Of a DNA stretch of 64,000 bases, positions 31,402 through 40,955 are shown piece by piece. Source of the DNA: Arthrobacter sp. Leaf69 (GTDB lineage Bacteria; Actinomycetota; Actinomycetes; Actinomycetales; Micrococcaceae); NCBI RefSeq assembly GCF_001422645.1, contig NZ_LMLR01000001.1, positions 188,325-252,324 on the forward strand. The letters are read 5' to 3'. Under the pieces are notes generated by a model. That model was not told the DNA's origin and made no database searches. It saw only the letters and a program-made list of their open reading frames with translations. Position 1 is the stretch's first letter, and the number at the start of each line of letters is the position of its first letter. The translations under genes were made by a program, and so were the position numbers.

Positions 31402-32577
31402 ATGACGATCTCCGCAGAAGCGCCGGAAGACGCCGCCAGCGAGGCGGTACGCAAGTTCGGCATCACAGTCGAGGACTACATGCTGCCGGCACGGCACCAG
31501 ATCCAGATGGTGGGACCGGACGGCACGCTGAACCCGCACACCGAGCAGGGCACCCAGCCGGGCCACGAGTACGCCCTCCCCGGCGACGAGGAACTGCTGG
31601 CCGCTTACGAGCAGCTGGTGGTCGGCCGCCGGGTCAATGACCAGAACTCCGCCCTGGTCCGGCAGGGCCGGATGGCCGTCTACCCGTCCAGCCACGGCCA
31701 GGAAGCCTGCCAGGTTGCCGCCGCCCTCTGCCTGTCCGACGGCGACTGGATGTTCCCCACCTACCGCGACTCCGTGGCCGTGATGGCCCGCGGCGTCGAT
31801 CCCGTCCAGACCATGACGCTCTTCCGCGGCGACTGGCACGGCGGCTACGACCCCACCAAGCACAAGGTCGGCATCCAGTGCACCCCGCTGACCACCCAGT
31901 TGCTGCACGGCGTCGGCGTGGCCCACGCGGCCAAGCTGCGCGGCGAGGACACCGTGGTCCTGGCCATGTGCGGCGACGGTGCCACAAGCGAAGGCGACTT
32001 CCACGAGGCACTGAACTTCGCGGCGGTCTTCCACCTGCCGGTGGTGTTCCTCGTCCAGAACAACCAGTACGCAATCTCCGTGCCGCTCGCGCACCAGTCC
32101 GTCGCGCCGTCGCTGGCGCACAAGGCCGTGGGCTACGGCATGGCTGGCGAACGCGTGGACGGCAACGACATCGTCGCCCTCCTGGCCGTGCTGGGCCGGG
32201 CCGTCCGGCTCGCCCGTGAAGGCTCCGGCCCGCTGCTCGTGGAAGCCCACACCTACCGCATGCAGGCCCACACCAACGCCGACGACGCCACCCGGTACCG
32301 CCAGGACAGTGAGGTGGCGCAGTGGGTGGCCAAGGATCCGCTGAGCCGGATGGAGACCTATTTGACGGACCGCGGACTGCTCGACGACGAGCGTGCCGCC
32401 GGGATCGCCGAGAAGGCCGAAGCCGTAGCCACCCAGCTCCGCGAAGGCCTGAGCGAGGAAGTCCCCGTGGAACCGCAGGATCTCTTCAAGTACGTCTTCT
32501 CCACCCCCACGCCCCAGCTAAAGGAACAGTCCGCCTTGCTTGCCGACGAACTCTCCCGGGAAGAGGCCGCAAAATGA
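31402..32577 (+). CDS. bkdA: 2-oxoacid dehydrogenase E1 alpha subunit (branched-chain type)
   Basis: A 391-aa thiamine-diphosphate enzyme subunit that decarboxylates branched-chain 2-oxoacids (or pyruvate). The ThDP motif begins GDGATSEGDFHEALNFAAVF and ends NNQYAIS (about 195-225); the phosphorylation-loop-like YRMQAHTNADDATRYR lies near 285. Often annotated PdhA in relatives; the adjacent Lrp regulator favours the branched-chain assignment. GAAGGACGG precedes the ATG. It overlaps the E1-beta start by 4 nt. Confidence 0.88.
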   Translation: MTISAEAPEDAASEAVRKFGITVEDYMLPARHQIQMVGPDGTLNPHTEQGTQPGHEYALPGDEELLAAYEQLVVGRRVNDQNSALVRQGRMAVYPSSHGQEACQVAAALCLSDGDWMFPTYRDSVAVMARGVDPVQTMTLFRGDWHGGYDPTKHKVGIQCTPLTTQLLHGVGVAHAAKLRGEDTVVLAMCGDGATSEGDFHEALNFAAVFHLPVVFLVQNNQYAISVPLAHQSVAPSLAHKAVGYGMAGERVDGNDIVALLAVLGRAVRLAREGSGPLLVEAHTYRMQAHTNADDATRYRQDSEVAQWVAKDPLSRMETYLTDRGLLDDERAAGIAEKAEAVATQLREGLSEEVPVEPQDLFKYVFSTPTPQLKEQSALLADELSREEAAK

Positions 32578-33686
32578 GCCCCACCATCACCACCTCGTCC
32601 GAGGCGAACGGCAACGTCAGTGCCGCCACAGCCCGTGCCGCTGCGAAGGCGGCGGTTGTGGCCGAACAGGCCGGCCCGCAGACCATCACCCTGGCCAAGG
32701 CCCTGAACTCTGCCATGGCGGACGCCATGCACACGGATCCCTCGGTCCTGGTCTTCGGCGAGGACGTCGGCATGCTCGGCGGCGTCTTCCGGATCACCGA
32801 CGGGCTCACCAAGACCTTCGGCAAGGACCGCTGCTTCGATACCCCGCTGGCCGAGTCCGGCATCGTCGGCATGGCGGTCGGCATGGCCATGAACGGCATG
32901 CGCCCGGTCATCGAAATGCAGTTCGACGCCTTCGCCTACCCGGCGTTCGAGCAGATCGTCAGCCACGTCGCCAAGATGCACAACCGCACCAAGGGCGCCG
33001 TCAAACTGCCCATGGTCATCCGGGTCCCCTACGCCGGCGGCATCGGAGGAGTGGAGCACCACTGCGATTCCTCCGAGGCCTACTACGCCCACACCGCCGG
33101 GCTCAAGGTGTTCACCCCGGCCACCGTCGCCGACGGCTACCGGATGCTCCGCGAGGCCATCGACTCCGATGACCCCGTGATGTTCATGGAGCCGAAAAAG
33201 CTCTACTGGTCCAAGGACCAAGTGGACCTGGACGCCCTCCGCGCCGAACACGCCGAGAACACCGCACGCGGCACGTCCTCCGAGGGCCGTGCCGCCGTCG
33301 CCCGCCCCGGCACCGACGCGACACTGATCGCCTACGGACCGTCCGTCCCGACGGCGCTTGCCGCCGCAGCAGCGGCCGCCGAGGAGGGACGCTCGCTCGA
33401 GGTGATCGACGTCCGCTCGATCGTGCCCTTCGACGACGAGACGGTCTGTGCCTCGGTCCGCAAGACCGGCCGCGCCGTGGTCATCGCCGAGGCTCACGGC
33501 TTCGCGTCCGTGTCCTCCGAGATCGTGGCCAGGGTCCAGGAACGCTGTTTCCACCACCTGGCTGCGCCGATCCGCCGTGTCACGGGCTTCGATGTCCCGT
33601 ACCCGGCGCCCAAGCTCGAGCACTACTACCTGCCCGGCGTGGACCGCATCCTCGACGCCGTTGACGACCTCCAGTGGGAAGACTGA
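32574..33686 (+). CDS. bkdB: 2-oxoacid dehydrogenase E1 beta subunit
   Basis: A 370-aa transketolase-like subunit pairing with the alpha subunit. ALNSAMADAMHTDPSVLVFGEDVG, the QFDAFAYPAFEQIVSHVAK helix and the C-terminal transketolase domain (VIDVRSIVPFDDETV) are all typical. About 35 Ala/Thr-rich residues precede the usual start. The ATG overlaps the upstream TGA, and the E2 gene follows 2 nt after its stop. Confidence 0.9.
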   Translation: MSPTITTSSEANGNVSAATARAAAKAAVVAEQAGPQTITLAKALNSAMADAMHTDPSVLVFGEDVGMLGGVFRITDGLTKTFGKDRCFDTPLAESGIVGMAVGMAMNGMRPVIEMQFDAFAYPAFEQIVSHVAKMHNRTKGAVKLPMVIRVPYAGGIGGVEHHCDSSEAYYAHTAGLKVFTPATVADGYRMLREAIDSDDPVMFMEPKKLYWSKDQVDLDALRAEHAENTARGTSSEGRAAVARPGTDATLIAYGPSVPTALAAAAAAAEEGRSLEVIDVRSIVPFDDETVCASVRKTGRAVVIAEAHGFASVSSEIVARVQERCFHHLAAPIRRVTGFDVPYPAPKLEHYYLPGVDRILDAVDDLQWED

Positions 33687-33688
33687 CC

Positions 33689-35260
33689 ATGAGCGAACCG
33701 AAAGTATTCCTCCTCCCGGACCTCGGCGAAGGCCTCACCGAAGCCGAGCTCGTTAACTGGCTCGTGGCCGTGGGCGACGAGATCCGCGTCGACCAGCCGA
33801 TCGCCGAGGTCGAGACGGCCAAGTCCATGGTCGAAGTGCCCTCCCCGTATGCCGGCACCGTTGCCGTGCTGCACGGCGAGCCCGGCCAGACGCTCGACGT
33901 CGGGAAGCCGCTGATTTCGGTGACTCCTGTTGGTGCGGCCGCGTCCGGTGCAGTCGCCGCCACAGGCAATGCCGCCCCCGCCCCTTCGCCGGACAGCATT
34001 CGTCCTGCGGACGATGCTGCCGGCTCCGGAGGGCCCGATGCCACTCCCGGGGCGGCATTGCCTGCGTCGGCTGGTGCCGTTGCTGGCTCGCCGTCCGTTT
34101 CTGCTGCCGCTGTTGCGGCGGAGGTGTATCGCGAGGAGGAGAAGGCCGGGTCTGGCAACGTCCTGATCGGTTATGGGACTCCTGGCGGGCATGGGGTTGC
34201 TCGGCGGACTCGGGCTCCTAGGCGGGCTGCCGTGTCTGCCGTGGCTGAGCCGGTGGCCCAGGTTTCTGCGGCTGAGAAGGCCGCCGATGACCTGGTGCTG
34301 ATGCGGACCCGGGTTCCCGGGAAGTTGGGGGCTGTTATTTCTCCGCTTGTCCGGCGGATGGCGCGGGACCATGGGGTTGATTTGGGGGAACTCCAAGGTT
34401 CGGGGGCCAGCGGGCTCATCATGCGGCGCGACGTCGAGGCTGTCATCAAGCCCGCTGCGGGTGAGCGGCCGGCGGCGCCTGCGGAGACGCCGGCGGCACC
34501 TGCGGCTTCGGCTGCCGGCGACACCGATGCCCGCACCGGGCTGGGCGTTACCGGGCGGACGGCCGTCCGCGGCGTGCGGAAGGCCGTGGCGGCGAACATG
34601 ACCCGCAGCCGTTCCGAGATTCCGGAAGCGACGGTCTGGGTGGATGTTGACGCCACCGCGCTGGTGGACATGCGGGCCGCGCTCAAGAAAGCGGATCCGC
34701 ACCACACCCCGGGCCTGCTGGCGTTCATCGCGCGGTTCGTCACCGCCGGGCTGAAGAAGTTCCCGGAGCTGAACACCCGGATCGTGACCACCGAGGACAC
34801 CGCCGGCGGAGCGTCGCAGGAAATTGTGGCGTTCGACGGCGTCAATCTCGGCTTCGCGGCCCAGACCGATCGCGGCCTGATGGTGCCGTCGGTGCGCAAC
34901 GCGGACAAACTCAGCGCCCGCGAACTGGACGCCGAGATCCGCCGGCTCACCGCCGTCGTGCGCGACGGCAAGGCGACCCCGGCGGAACTGGGCAGCGGCA
35001 CGTTCACGCTGAACAATTACGGGGTCTTCGGGGTGGACGGTTCCGCCGCGATCATCAACCACCCCGAGGTGGGAATCCTCGGTGTGGGGCGCATTATCGA
35101 CAAACCCTGGGTGGTCAACGGCGAACTCGCCGTGCGTAAGGTCACCGAGCTGACCCTCACCTTCGACCACCGTGTCTGCGACGGCGGAACCGCCGGCGGC
35201 TTCCTGCGCTACGTGGCCGACGCGATCGAGAACCCGGGCTCGGTGCTCGCGGACCTGTAG
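33689..35260 (+). CDS. bkdC: 2-oxoacid dehydrogenase E2 (lipoyl acyltransferase)
   Basis: A 523-aa E2. One lipoyl domain (about 3-78; the lipoylated Lys is in VETAKSMVEV), a long Ala/Pro-rich linker, a peripheral subunit-binding domain (about 210-245; SPLVRRMARDHGVDLGEL) and a catalytic domain (about 290-520) with the His-Asp motif DHRVCDGG near the end. The linker section (about bases 33930-34250) uses more T- and A-ending codons than the rest. ATG 33689 is preferred to one five codons upstream since it starts at the conserved lipoyl domain. No E3 gene is present in the window. Confidence 0.92.
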   Translation: MSEPKVFLLPDLGEGLTEAELVNWLVAVGDEIRVDQPIAEVETAKSMVEVPSPYAGTVAVLHGEPGQTLDVGKPLISVTPVGAAASGAVAATGNAAPAPSPDSIRPADDAAGSGGPDATPGAALPASAGAVAGSPSVSAAAVAAEVYREEEKAGSGNVLIGYGTPGGHGVARRTRAPRRAAVSAVAEPVAQVSAAEKAADDLVLMRTRVPGKLGAVISPLVRRMARDHGVDLGELQGSGASGLIMRRDVEAVIKPAAGERPAAPAETPAAPAASAAGDTDARTGLGVTGRTAVRGVRKAVAANMTRSRSEIPEATVWVDVDATALVDMRAALKKADPHHTPGLLAFIARFVTAGLKKFPELNTRIVTTEDTAGGASQEIVAFDGVNLGFAAQTDRGLMVPSVRNADKLSARELDAEIRRLTAVVRDGKATPAELGSGTFTLNNYGVFGVDGSAAIINHPEVGILGVGRIIDKPWVVNGELAVRKVTELTLTFDHRVCDGGTAGGFLRYVADAIENPGSVLADL

Positions 35261-35272
35261 CCGGGCACGGAC

Positions 35273-35297
35273 GCGCGGGCGGATAGACCGCCCGCGC
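35273..35297 (+). terminator. Terminator of the oxoacid dehydrogenase operon
   Basis: A perfect 10-bp stem (GCGCGGGCGG with CCGCCCGCGC) has a 5-nt loop, ATAGA, 12 nt after the E2 stop. Confidence 0.7.
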
Positions 35298-35395
35298 GGT
35301 CCGGCTTCCAGCTTCCGGCCAGCTCCGGTGGGTACAATCGAGGGCAGAAACATCGCACCAACGACGCCGGATCAACGCCGGAATACGGAGATTTA

Positions 35396-36211
35396 ATGTC
35401 ACGATGGCTCGAGGTTGGCCCGGACAACTACGTCCTGACCACCCAAGGTTCCCTGCTCAACACCGGCCTGGTTGTCGGCTCCGAACGCGCACTGGTGATC
35501 GACACCGGCAGCGGACCCCGGCAGGGACGCGAGATCCTGGACGCCGTGCGGGAAAAGACGCAGCTGCCGCTGGTCGTCGTTAACACCCACGCCCACTACG
35601 ACCACTTCTTCGGCAACGCGGTGTTCGCCGACGCCGGAGTGACCGAGTTCTGGGCGCACGAGAACTGCGCCGCCGAGATTGACGAGAACGGCGACAGCCA
35701 GCGCCCCGCCGTCGCGGCCGATGAGCCGGAAATGGCGGCCGGCGAGGGAGACAACACCGAACTCGTGGTCCCGAACGCCATCGTGAAAGACCAGCCGGTC
35801 CTCGTGGACCTCGGCGGCCAGACCGTCACCTTCTTCTACCTCGGCCACGGACACACCGACGGCGACCTCCTCGTGGGAACGGCCACCACCCTCTACGCCG
35901 GGGACCTGGTGGAGCAGGGCTCACACCCGTCCTTTGAGGATTCCTACCCCGAAGAGTGGGCAGACGTCCTCCGGCACGTCTCCGCATTGCGGCACCGCTA
36001 CGAATTCCTGGTTCCAGGCCACGGGGAGCCGTGCAGCGACCAGTTCGTGAAGACCATGGCCAACACCATGACGACGGCGGTGCGGCAGGCCACCCAAGCC
36101 ACCCGGGAAACCCCGGACGACGCCACCAAAGCCGTCCCGATCCTGCCCTACGGGCCGGAGCAGTCCCGCTGGTTCATCAGGCGCCTGCAGGAGACCCGCG
36201 CACACCACTGA
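35396..36211 (+). CDS. Metallo-beta-lactamase-fold hydrolase
   Basis: A 271-aa MBL-fold enzyme. The zinc motif THAHYDH (H65, H67, D69, H70), a later GHGHTDGDLLVG (about 148) and VPGHGEPCSDQ (about 208) give a full set of metal ligands. Substrate not predictable; glyoxalase II-like or other ester hydrolysis is possible. GGAG lies 6 nt before the ATG and a TACAAT -10-like box lies at about 35332-35337. Monocistronic. Confidence 0.85.
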   Translation: MSRWLEVGPDNYVLTTQGSLLNTGLVVGSERALVIDTGSGPRQGREILDAVREKTQLPLVVVNTHAHYDHFFGNAVFADAGVTEFWAHENCAAEIDENGDSQRPAVAADEPEMAAGEGDNTELVVPNAIVKDQPVLVDLGGQTVTFFYLGHGHTDGDLLVGTATTLYAGDLVEQGSHPSFEDSYPEEWADVLRHVSALRHRYEFLVPGHGEPCSDQFVKTMANTMTTAVRQATQATRETPDDATKAVPILPYGPEQSRWFIRRLQETRAHH

Positions 36212-36330
36212 GTCCGCGGCTTGGGGGCGCCGATGGTAAGGGTACGCACGACTGCCCCTAGAATTGCAGTTTGGACCAAATCAAACGAGCACCGCAGCCG
36301 CCTGCGCTGTGAGTCCCAGGGGGGACCAAT

Positions 36331-37770
36331 ATGCCCGATCCGGTGGACAACAACACAGTTAACGCTGCCGCAGAGGCAGAGCAACCCGAACTCCGGCGCC
36401 GGCGTGACCGCCGCCGGGGTGAGGACTCCGACGCCCCGACAGGAACCATGCCGATCACACCCTCCGACGCCGTCGACACCCAGGCGGCGCGTCCGCCGCG
36501 CCGCAATTCCTGGGCCGAGGCCGCTGAAGCAGCCGACGAACGAAACGCCGCGACAGGCGCCGTCCCGCTGATCCGGCAGGTCCCTGCCGCACCGCAGCCG
36601 CCGGCCACCCCGCCGGCGTCGGCCACGCAGGGCGCCGGCCCGGCGGCCGGCGTGGACGTGCAGACGTCCGACGAGGAGGCGCTCGAGGGCTCCGAGACGG
36701 AGTCGGCCGCCTTCGAAATGGCCGCGCCCCTGTCGCGCCGTTCGGCTGTGCCGGCGGCGCCCGGCGGCGCCCCCGCCGTGCCTGCCCCGCCGGCGCGGGC
36801 CACCCGCTCCGCCAGCCGGGCCGCGGCCCTGACCGCCCCGGCCCCCGATTTCATCAGCTCCCCGGGTCTGTTCGTCCGCGAGCAGAAGCCCAGGCCCGTC
36901 GGAGGCTTCCGGGGAGCCCTCTACTCCCTGACCGGCGGCGGACTGAACCTGGGTCCCAGCGCCCGGCAGCGTGAAGAGGACGAGCTGGCGCGGCGCATTT
37001 CCCGCCAGCTCCAGGGAAGCTACAACACCGCCGTCCTGAGCCTCAAGGGCGGCATCGGCAAGACCTCCACGACGGTGGGCGTCGGCCTGACCCTGGCGGA
37101 GTTCCGCGGTGACCCGCCGTGCGCCATCGACGCGAACCCGGATTCCGGCGACCTCGTCGAGCGGGCCCTCGGCGAGGGCATCTACCAGCAGCAGAGCCCC
37201 CGCACCATCACGGACCTGCTGAAGAACATCGAATCCATCGATTCCCTCACCGCGCTGGCCCGGTACATGCACCACGCCGGCCGCCTGCACCTGATCGCCG
37301 GCGAACAGGATCCCGAGGTCTCCGATTCGCTGACCGCCGAGGAATACCTGCGGATCCGCAAGCTCATCTCCGGCTACTATTCGGTGGCCCTGACCGACTG
37401 CGGCACCGGCGTCACGCACAACGCCATGAAGGGCATCCTGCAGTCCGCGGACAACCTGATTATCGCGGCGGGCTACGCGGTCAGCGGTGCCAAGCGCGCC
37501 CGCAGCACCCTGCACTGGCTGGCCAGCCATGGCTACGAGGAACTCGCCCGGAACGCCGTTGTGGTCATCACGGACAAGGACGAGGTGTCCTCGCGCGTGG
37601 ACAAGGACGCGATCGAGGACCACCTGTCCGGCATCTGCCGCCAGCTGATCGCCGTGCCGCACGACCGCGGCGTGGCCGACGGCGACCTGGTCACCCTCGA
37701 TGTCCTCCGCCCGGAAACCCGGCGCGCCTACCGCGAGATCGCCGCCGCGATCGTGGACGGCTACGTCTAG
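36331..37770 (+). CDS. ParA/MinD-like ATPase with long disordered N-terminus
   Basis: A 479-aa protein. The first ~190 residues are Ala/Pro/Arg-rich and probably disordered; residues about 235-479 form a ParA/MinD-like ATPase with deviant Walker A KGGIGKTSTT (about 238-247), and ALTDCGTGVTHNAMKGIL in the Walker B region. It resembles the MinD/ParA proteins found with secretion and polar-localisation systems in actinobacteria rather than chromosomal parA: no parB or rnpA/gidB genes are beside it. AGGGGGACC precedes the ATG. Partner unknown. Confidence 0.8.
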   Translation: MPDPVDNNTVNAAAEAEQPELRRRRDRRRGEDSDAPTGTMPITPSDAVDTQAARPPRRNSWAEAAEAADERNAATGAVPLIRQVPAAPQPPATPPASATQGAGPAAGVDVQTSDEEALEGSETESAAFEMAAPLSRRSAVPAAPGGAPAVPAPPARATRSASRAAALTAPAPDFISSPGLFVREQKPRPVGGFRGALYSLTGGGLNLGPSARQREEDELARRISRQLQGSYNTAVLSLKGGIGKTSTTVGVGLTLAEFRGDPPCAIDANPDSGDLVERALGEGIYQQQSPRTITDLLKNIESIDSLTALARYMHHAGRLHLIAGEQDPEVSDSLTAEEYLRIRKLISGYYSVALTDCGTGVTHNAMKGILQSADNLIIAAGYAVSGAKRARSTLHWLASHGYEELARNAVVVITDKDEVSSRVDKDAIEDHLSGICRQLIAVPHDRGVADGDLVTLDVLRPETRRAYREIAAAIVDGYV

Positions 37771-37837
37771 GCACTTGGGTTCGCGGGCAGGACCGGTAAC
37801 GACACGGGGCGAAGTTGTGCCGGGCGGGGGTCCGCCC

Positions 37838-37843
37838 TACATT
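37838..37843 (+). promoter_or_regulatory. -10 box of leaderless GAF-ANTAR gene
   Basis: TACATT ends 6 nt before the ATG at 37850. Confidence 0.45.
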
Positions 37844-37849
37844 TTAGGG

Positions 37850-38584
37850 ATGATCAACAACGCCGGGGACGAAGCCGCCCTGCAGCTGCAGGACCTCCTG
37901 ATGGGGACGGAGAACGTCGAGGACTTCCTCGGCCGCCTCGCTGAATTTTCCGCGGCCACACTCAGCCACGCCGCCGGCGCCGAGATCGAATGCGGCGTCA
38001 CCCTGCAGCGCCGGAAAAAGACCATGACCGTGGCGGGGAGCAGCCCCAGGGCCGTCATCCTGGACCGCATCGAGCAAAGCCTCGGCGACGGCCCCTGCAT
38101 CGAAGCCCTGCGGACCCGGTCCGTGGTGCTGCTCGCCGACGTCGATACCGATCCGCGCTGGCCGGACTACCAGGTGCAGCTCGCGGCACAGGGCGTCCGC
38201 AGCACCCTCGGCGTGCCGCTGGAAATCGGCGAGGACGCCATCGCCGCCCTGAACTTCTTCGGCTCCGACACCGGGCTGTTCACCGAGGACATTATTGCCA
38301 ACGCCTCTGGCTTTGCCGACCTCGCCGGCCGTTCCCTCCGCCTGGCGGTCCGGATCGGCACCGCGCAGTCCCGCGCCGAGGATCTGCAGGCCGCCATGGA
38401 ACACCGCACCTCCATTGATCTTGCCTGCGGCGTGGTGATGGCCCAGAACCGCTGTTCCCAGGAGGAAGCCATGAGCATCCTCAGCCGCGTTTCCAGCAAC
38501 CGGAACCAGAAGCTCCGGGACGTCGCGGCCGAGGTTCTCCGGAACCTCACTGCGGACGAAGTCCGCACGCACTTTGACGCCTGA
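37850..38584 (+). CDS. GAF-ANTAR domain RNA-binding regulator
   Basis: A 244-aa protein: GAF sensor domain (about 20-165; LGDGPCIEALRTRSVVLLADVDTDPRWPDY quoted in part) and C-terminal ANTAR domain (about 170-232; HRTSIDLACGVVMAQNRCSQEEAMSILSRVS), the helical module that binds RNA hairpins to control transcription termination. It starts 80 nt after the ParA-like gene. A TACATT box 6 nt upstream indicates a leaderless mRNA. Signal and targets unknown. An open frame extending upstream into the ParA-like gene is not supported. Confidence 0.88.
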   Translation: MINNAGDEAALQLQDLLMGTENVEDFLGRLAEFSAATLSHAAGAEIECGVTLQRRKKTMTVAGSSPRAVILDRIEQSLGDGPCIEALRTRSVVLLADVDTDPRWPDYQVQLAAQGVRSTLGVPLEIGEDAIAALNFFGSDTGLFTEDIIANASGFADLAGRSLRLAVRIGTAQSRAEDLQAAMEHRTSIDLACGVVMAQNRCSQEEAMSILSRVSSNRNQKLRDVAAEVLRNLTADEVRTHFDA

Positions 38585-38607
38585 CCGCCCCGGCACGCCG
38601 TCCGCCC

Positions 38608-38613
38608 TAGGAT
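38608..38613 (+). promoter_or_regulatory. -10 box of leaderless MFS gene
   Basis: TAGGAT ends 7 nt before the ATG at 38621. Confidence 0.45.
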
Positions 38614-38620
38614 GAAGGGG

Positions 38621-39838
38621 ATGACCACCACCAGCCACGCCGCCCCCTTCACCCTCCGCAGCATCGCCGTCCCCGCCTTCGGCCCGGCGCTGCTGTTCAG
38701 CATCGGCGAGGGCGCCATCCTGCCCGTGGTGGCACTGTCGGCCCGCGACCTCGGCGCCTCGGTGGCCGTCGCCGCGCTGGTCGTCACCCTCATTGGCCTC
38801 GGCTCCTGGTTCTTCAACCTGCCCGCCTCACTCATCACCCTGAAGTTCGGCGAACGCTGGGCCATGGTGGGCGCGGCGGTTGCGAGCGCCGTCGCCCTGG
38901 CCGCCGCGGCGCTGTCCCCGCTGCTGTCCGGCGGACTCTGGCTGCTGGCGGCGGCCATGGTTGTTGTCGGCATGGCCGCCAGCGTCTTCAGCCTGGCCAG
39001 GCAGAAATACCTGACCGAGGCGGTACCGGTGATCATCAGGGCCCGGGCGCTGTCCACGCTCGGCGGCGTCAACCGGATCGGCATCTTCATCGGACCGTTC
39101 ATCGGCGCCGCCGTGATGCAGTTCTCCGGAATCACCGGCGCCTACTGGGTGGGTGTCGTGGCCATGGCCGCGGCCGCCGTCTTGTCCATCACCATCCCGG
39201 ACTTCGTAGCCAAGCCCGCCGCGCACGACGGCGTCCCGGTCCAGCAGGCAACGCTGCGCGGCGTCGCCGTCTCCCATGCCGGGGTCTTCCTGACTGTGGG
39301 CGTCGGCGTGCTGCTGCTCAGCGCACTGCGTGCGTCCCGGCAGGTGGTCATCCCGCTGTGGGCCGAGCACCTCGGAATGGACGCGACACAGGCGTCGCTG
39401 ATCTACGGGCTGTCTGGCGCCATCGACATGCTGGTCTTCTATCCGGCCGGCAAACTGATGGACCGCAAGGGCCGGCTGTGGGTGGCCATCCCGTCGACCC
39501 TCATCATGGGCACGGCCATGCTGCTGATCCCGCTCAGCACCGGCTTCGCGGGCCTGTTGCTCGCGTCACTCCTGATCGGCTTCGGCAACGGCATCAGTTC
39601 AGGCCTGAACATGACGCTGGGGGCCGACTTCTCACCCGACAACGGCCGGGGCCAGTTCCTGGGCATCTGGCGGTTCATGGCCGACGCCGGGGCCACCGGC
39701 GGCCCGGTGCTGCTTTCAGGCGTGACCGCCGTGGCCTCGCTCGGAGCCGGAGTGGCCGCCACCGGAGTGCTCGGCTTCGCTGCCGCCGCGGTCTTCGCCG
39801 TCACCATCCCCAAGCTGAAGCACCGGCGCAACTACTGA
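38621..39838 (+). CDS. Major facilitator superfamily transporter
   Basis: A 405-aa membrane transporter with about 12 hydrophobic spans and an MFS-like central loop; DMLVFYPAGKLMDRKGRLWVA is the motif-A-like loop of the second half. Direction is probably efflux of a small molecule, but the substrate cannot be told. ATG 38621 is preferred over 38612 because TAGGAT lies 7 nt upstream. Its last 123 nt overlap, antisense, the end of the FMO gene. Confidence 0.88.
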   Translation: MTTTSHAAPFTLRSIAVPAFGPALLFSIGEGAILPVVALSARDLGASVAVAALVVTLIGLGSWFFNLPASLITLKFGERWAMVGAAVASAVALAAAALSPLLSGGLWLLAAAMVVVGMAASVFSLARQKYLTEAVPVIIRARALSTLGGVNRIGIFIGPFIGAAVMQFSGITGAYWVGVVAMAAAAVLSITIPDFVAKPAAHDGVPVQQATLRGVAVSHAGVFLTVGVGVLLLSALRASRQVVIPLWAEHLGMDATQASLIYGLSGAIDMLVFYPAGKLMDRKGRLWVAIPSTLIMGTAMLLIPLSTGFAGLLLASLLIGFGNGISSGLNMTLGADFSPDNGRGQFLGIWRFMADAGATGGPVLLSGVTAVASLGAGVAATGVLGFAAAAVFAVTIPKLKHRRNY

Positions 39839-40924
39839 GGGTTCCGGCATGCGCCTTTCTATCTGCTTGACCACGTAGGCTGCGTCCCGGTCCACACCGC
39901 CGATCAGCCCCGAGGTGAGGGCGTACTGGAACGGCATGCCGACGAAGTAGAGCCCCGGGATCCCGGGGACGGCACCGCGTTGAGTTTCCGGCCAGCCCGA
40001 TGGCGCCAGCTTCAGCCCGTCGATCCAAGCCAGGTCCGGGCGGTAGCCGGTGGCCCAGATGACGGTCCGCACGACGGCGGGGCTGCCGCCGTCGGCGGGG
40101 GTGCCGCCGTCGAACACGGGCTGGCCGCCCGCGGTGCCGGTCATGCGCGGCACCCGGACCACACCGGCGCGGTCCAGGTCCTTCGCGGAGATCCGAATCA
40201 GCGGTGCCCCGCGCTGGTGGAAGCCCGCCGCGACCTTGCACCCGACCGGTGTGCGCAGCGTCAGGACATTGTGGATGAACCGCCAGTAGGCCCCTCCGGC
40301 GTAGCGGAGCAGGGGGTCGGGGATGTGCGGGGTGGGCCGGCCCGCCAGGAGCACCCGGTGGCTGGCCGCGAGCTCCAGGGCGATTTCCGAGCCCGAGGTT
40401 CCGGCGCCCACCACCAGCACATCGCCGTCGGGGATGTCCGCCGGGCCGCGGTACTGCGAGCTGTGGAGCTGGCGGATCGAAGCGTCCAGTCCGGCGGCGG
40501 CGTCCGGAAGGCGGGGGAGTGCGTTGGCCCCGGTGGCGACGATGACGTTCCGCGCCCGCACGGTGCCGGCCGTCGTTTCGACGGCGAACCCCGCGTCGGC
40601 CGGGGTGACGCCGGTGACGCGGATGCCCGTCCGCACCGGCAGGCCGAAACGCGCCGCGTAGCTTTCGAGGTAGGCGGCGAACTCGTCCTTGCCCGGGAAG
40701 GTGTTCCGCGCCGCGGGGAAGGGGAGGCCGGGGAGGCCGTCGTGCTGGGCGGGGGTGAACAGCCGCAGCGAGTCCCAGCGGCGGCGCCAGATATCGCCCA
40801 TCCGCGGGCCGCCCTCGAGGACCTCGAACCGCAGCCTGGTGCGGGCGAGGTGGTAGCCGGCGGCGAGGCCGGCCTGTCCCGCGCCGATCACGACGGCATC
40901 CAACGGCTGGCGGTTCTGGTCCAT
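39716..40924 (-). CDS. FAD-dependent monooxygenase/oxidoreductase (FMO-like)
   Basis: A 402-aa flavoprotein with two Rossmann motifs: FAD VIGAGQAGLAAGYHLA (about 12-27) and NADPH VVGAGTSGSEIALELA (about 165-180), plus ATGYRPDL near residue 290. This is the YhhD/CzcO-like group acting on small organics or metals-stress related substrates. The family normally ends about at GGVDRDAAYVVKQIERR; here the frame runs ~45 further codons inside the convergent MFS gene, so the natural stop seems lost. It diverges from a TetR gene with a perfect palindrome between, its likely repressor. Confidence 0.82.
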   Translation of the reverse strand: MDQNRQPLDAVVIGAGQAGLAAGYHLARTRLRFEVLEGGPRMGDIWRRRWDSLRLFTPAQHDGLPGLPFPAARNTFPGKDEFAAYLESYAARFGLPVRTGIRVTGVTPADAGFAVETTAGTVRARNVIVATGANALPRLPDAAAGLDASIRQLHSSQYRGPADIPDGDVLVVGAGTSGSEIALELAASHRVLLAGRPTPHIPDPLLRYAGGAYWRFIHNVLTLRTPVGCKVAAGFHQRGAPLIRISAKDLDRAGVVRVPRMTGTAGGQPVFDGGTPADGGSPAVVRTVIWATGYRPDLAWIDGLKLAPSGWPETQRGAVPGIPGLYFVGMPFQYALTSGLIGGVDRDAAYVVKQIERRMPEPSVVAPVLQLGDGDGEDRGGSEAEHSGGGHSGSERGHGGHA

Positions 40925-40955
40925 GGCGGGCTCCTTGCTGAGAGCATTTCCTTAG

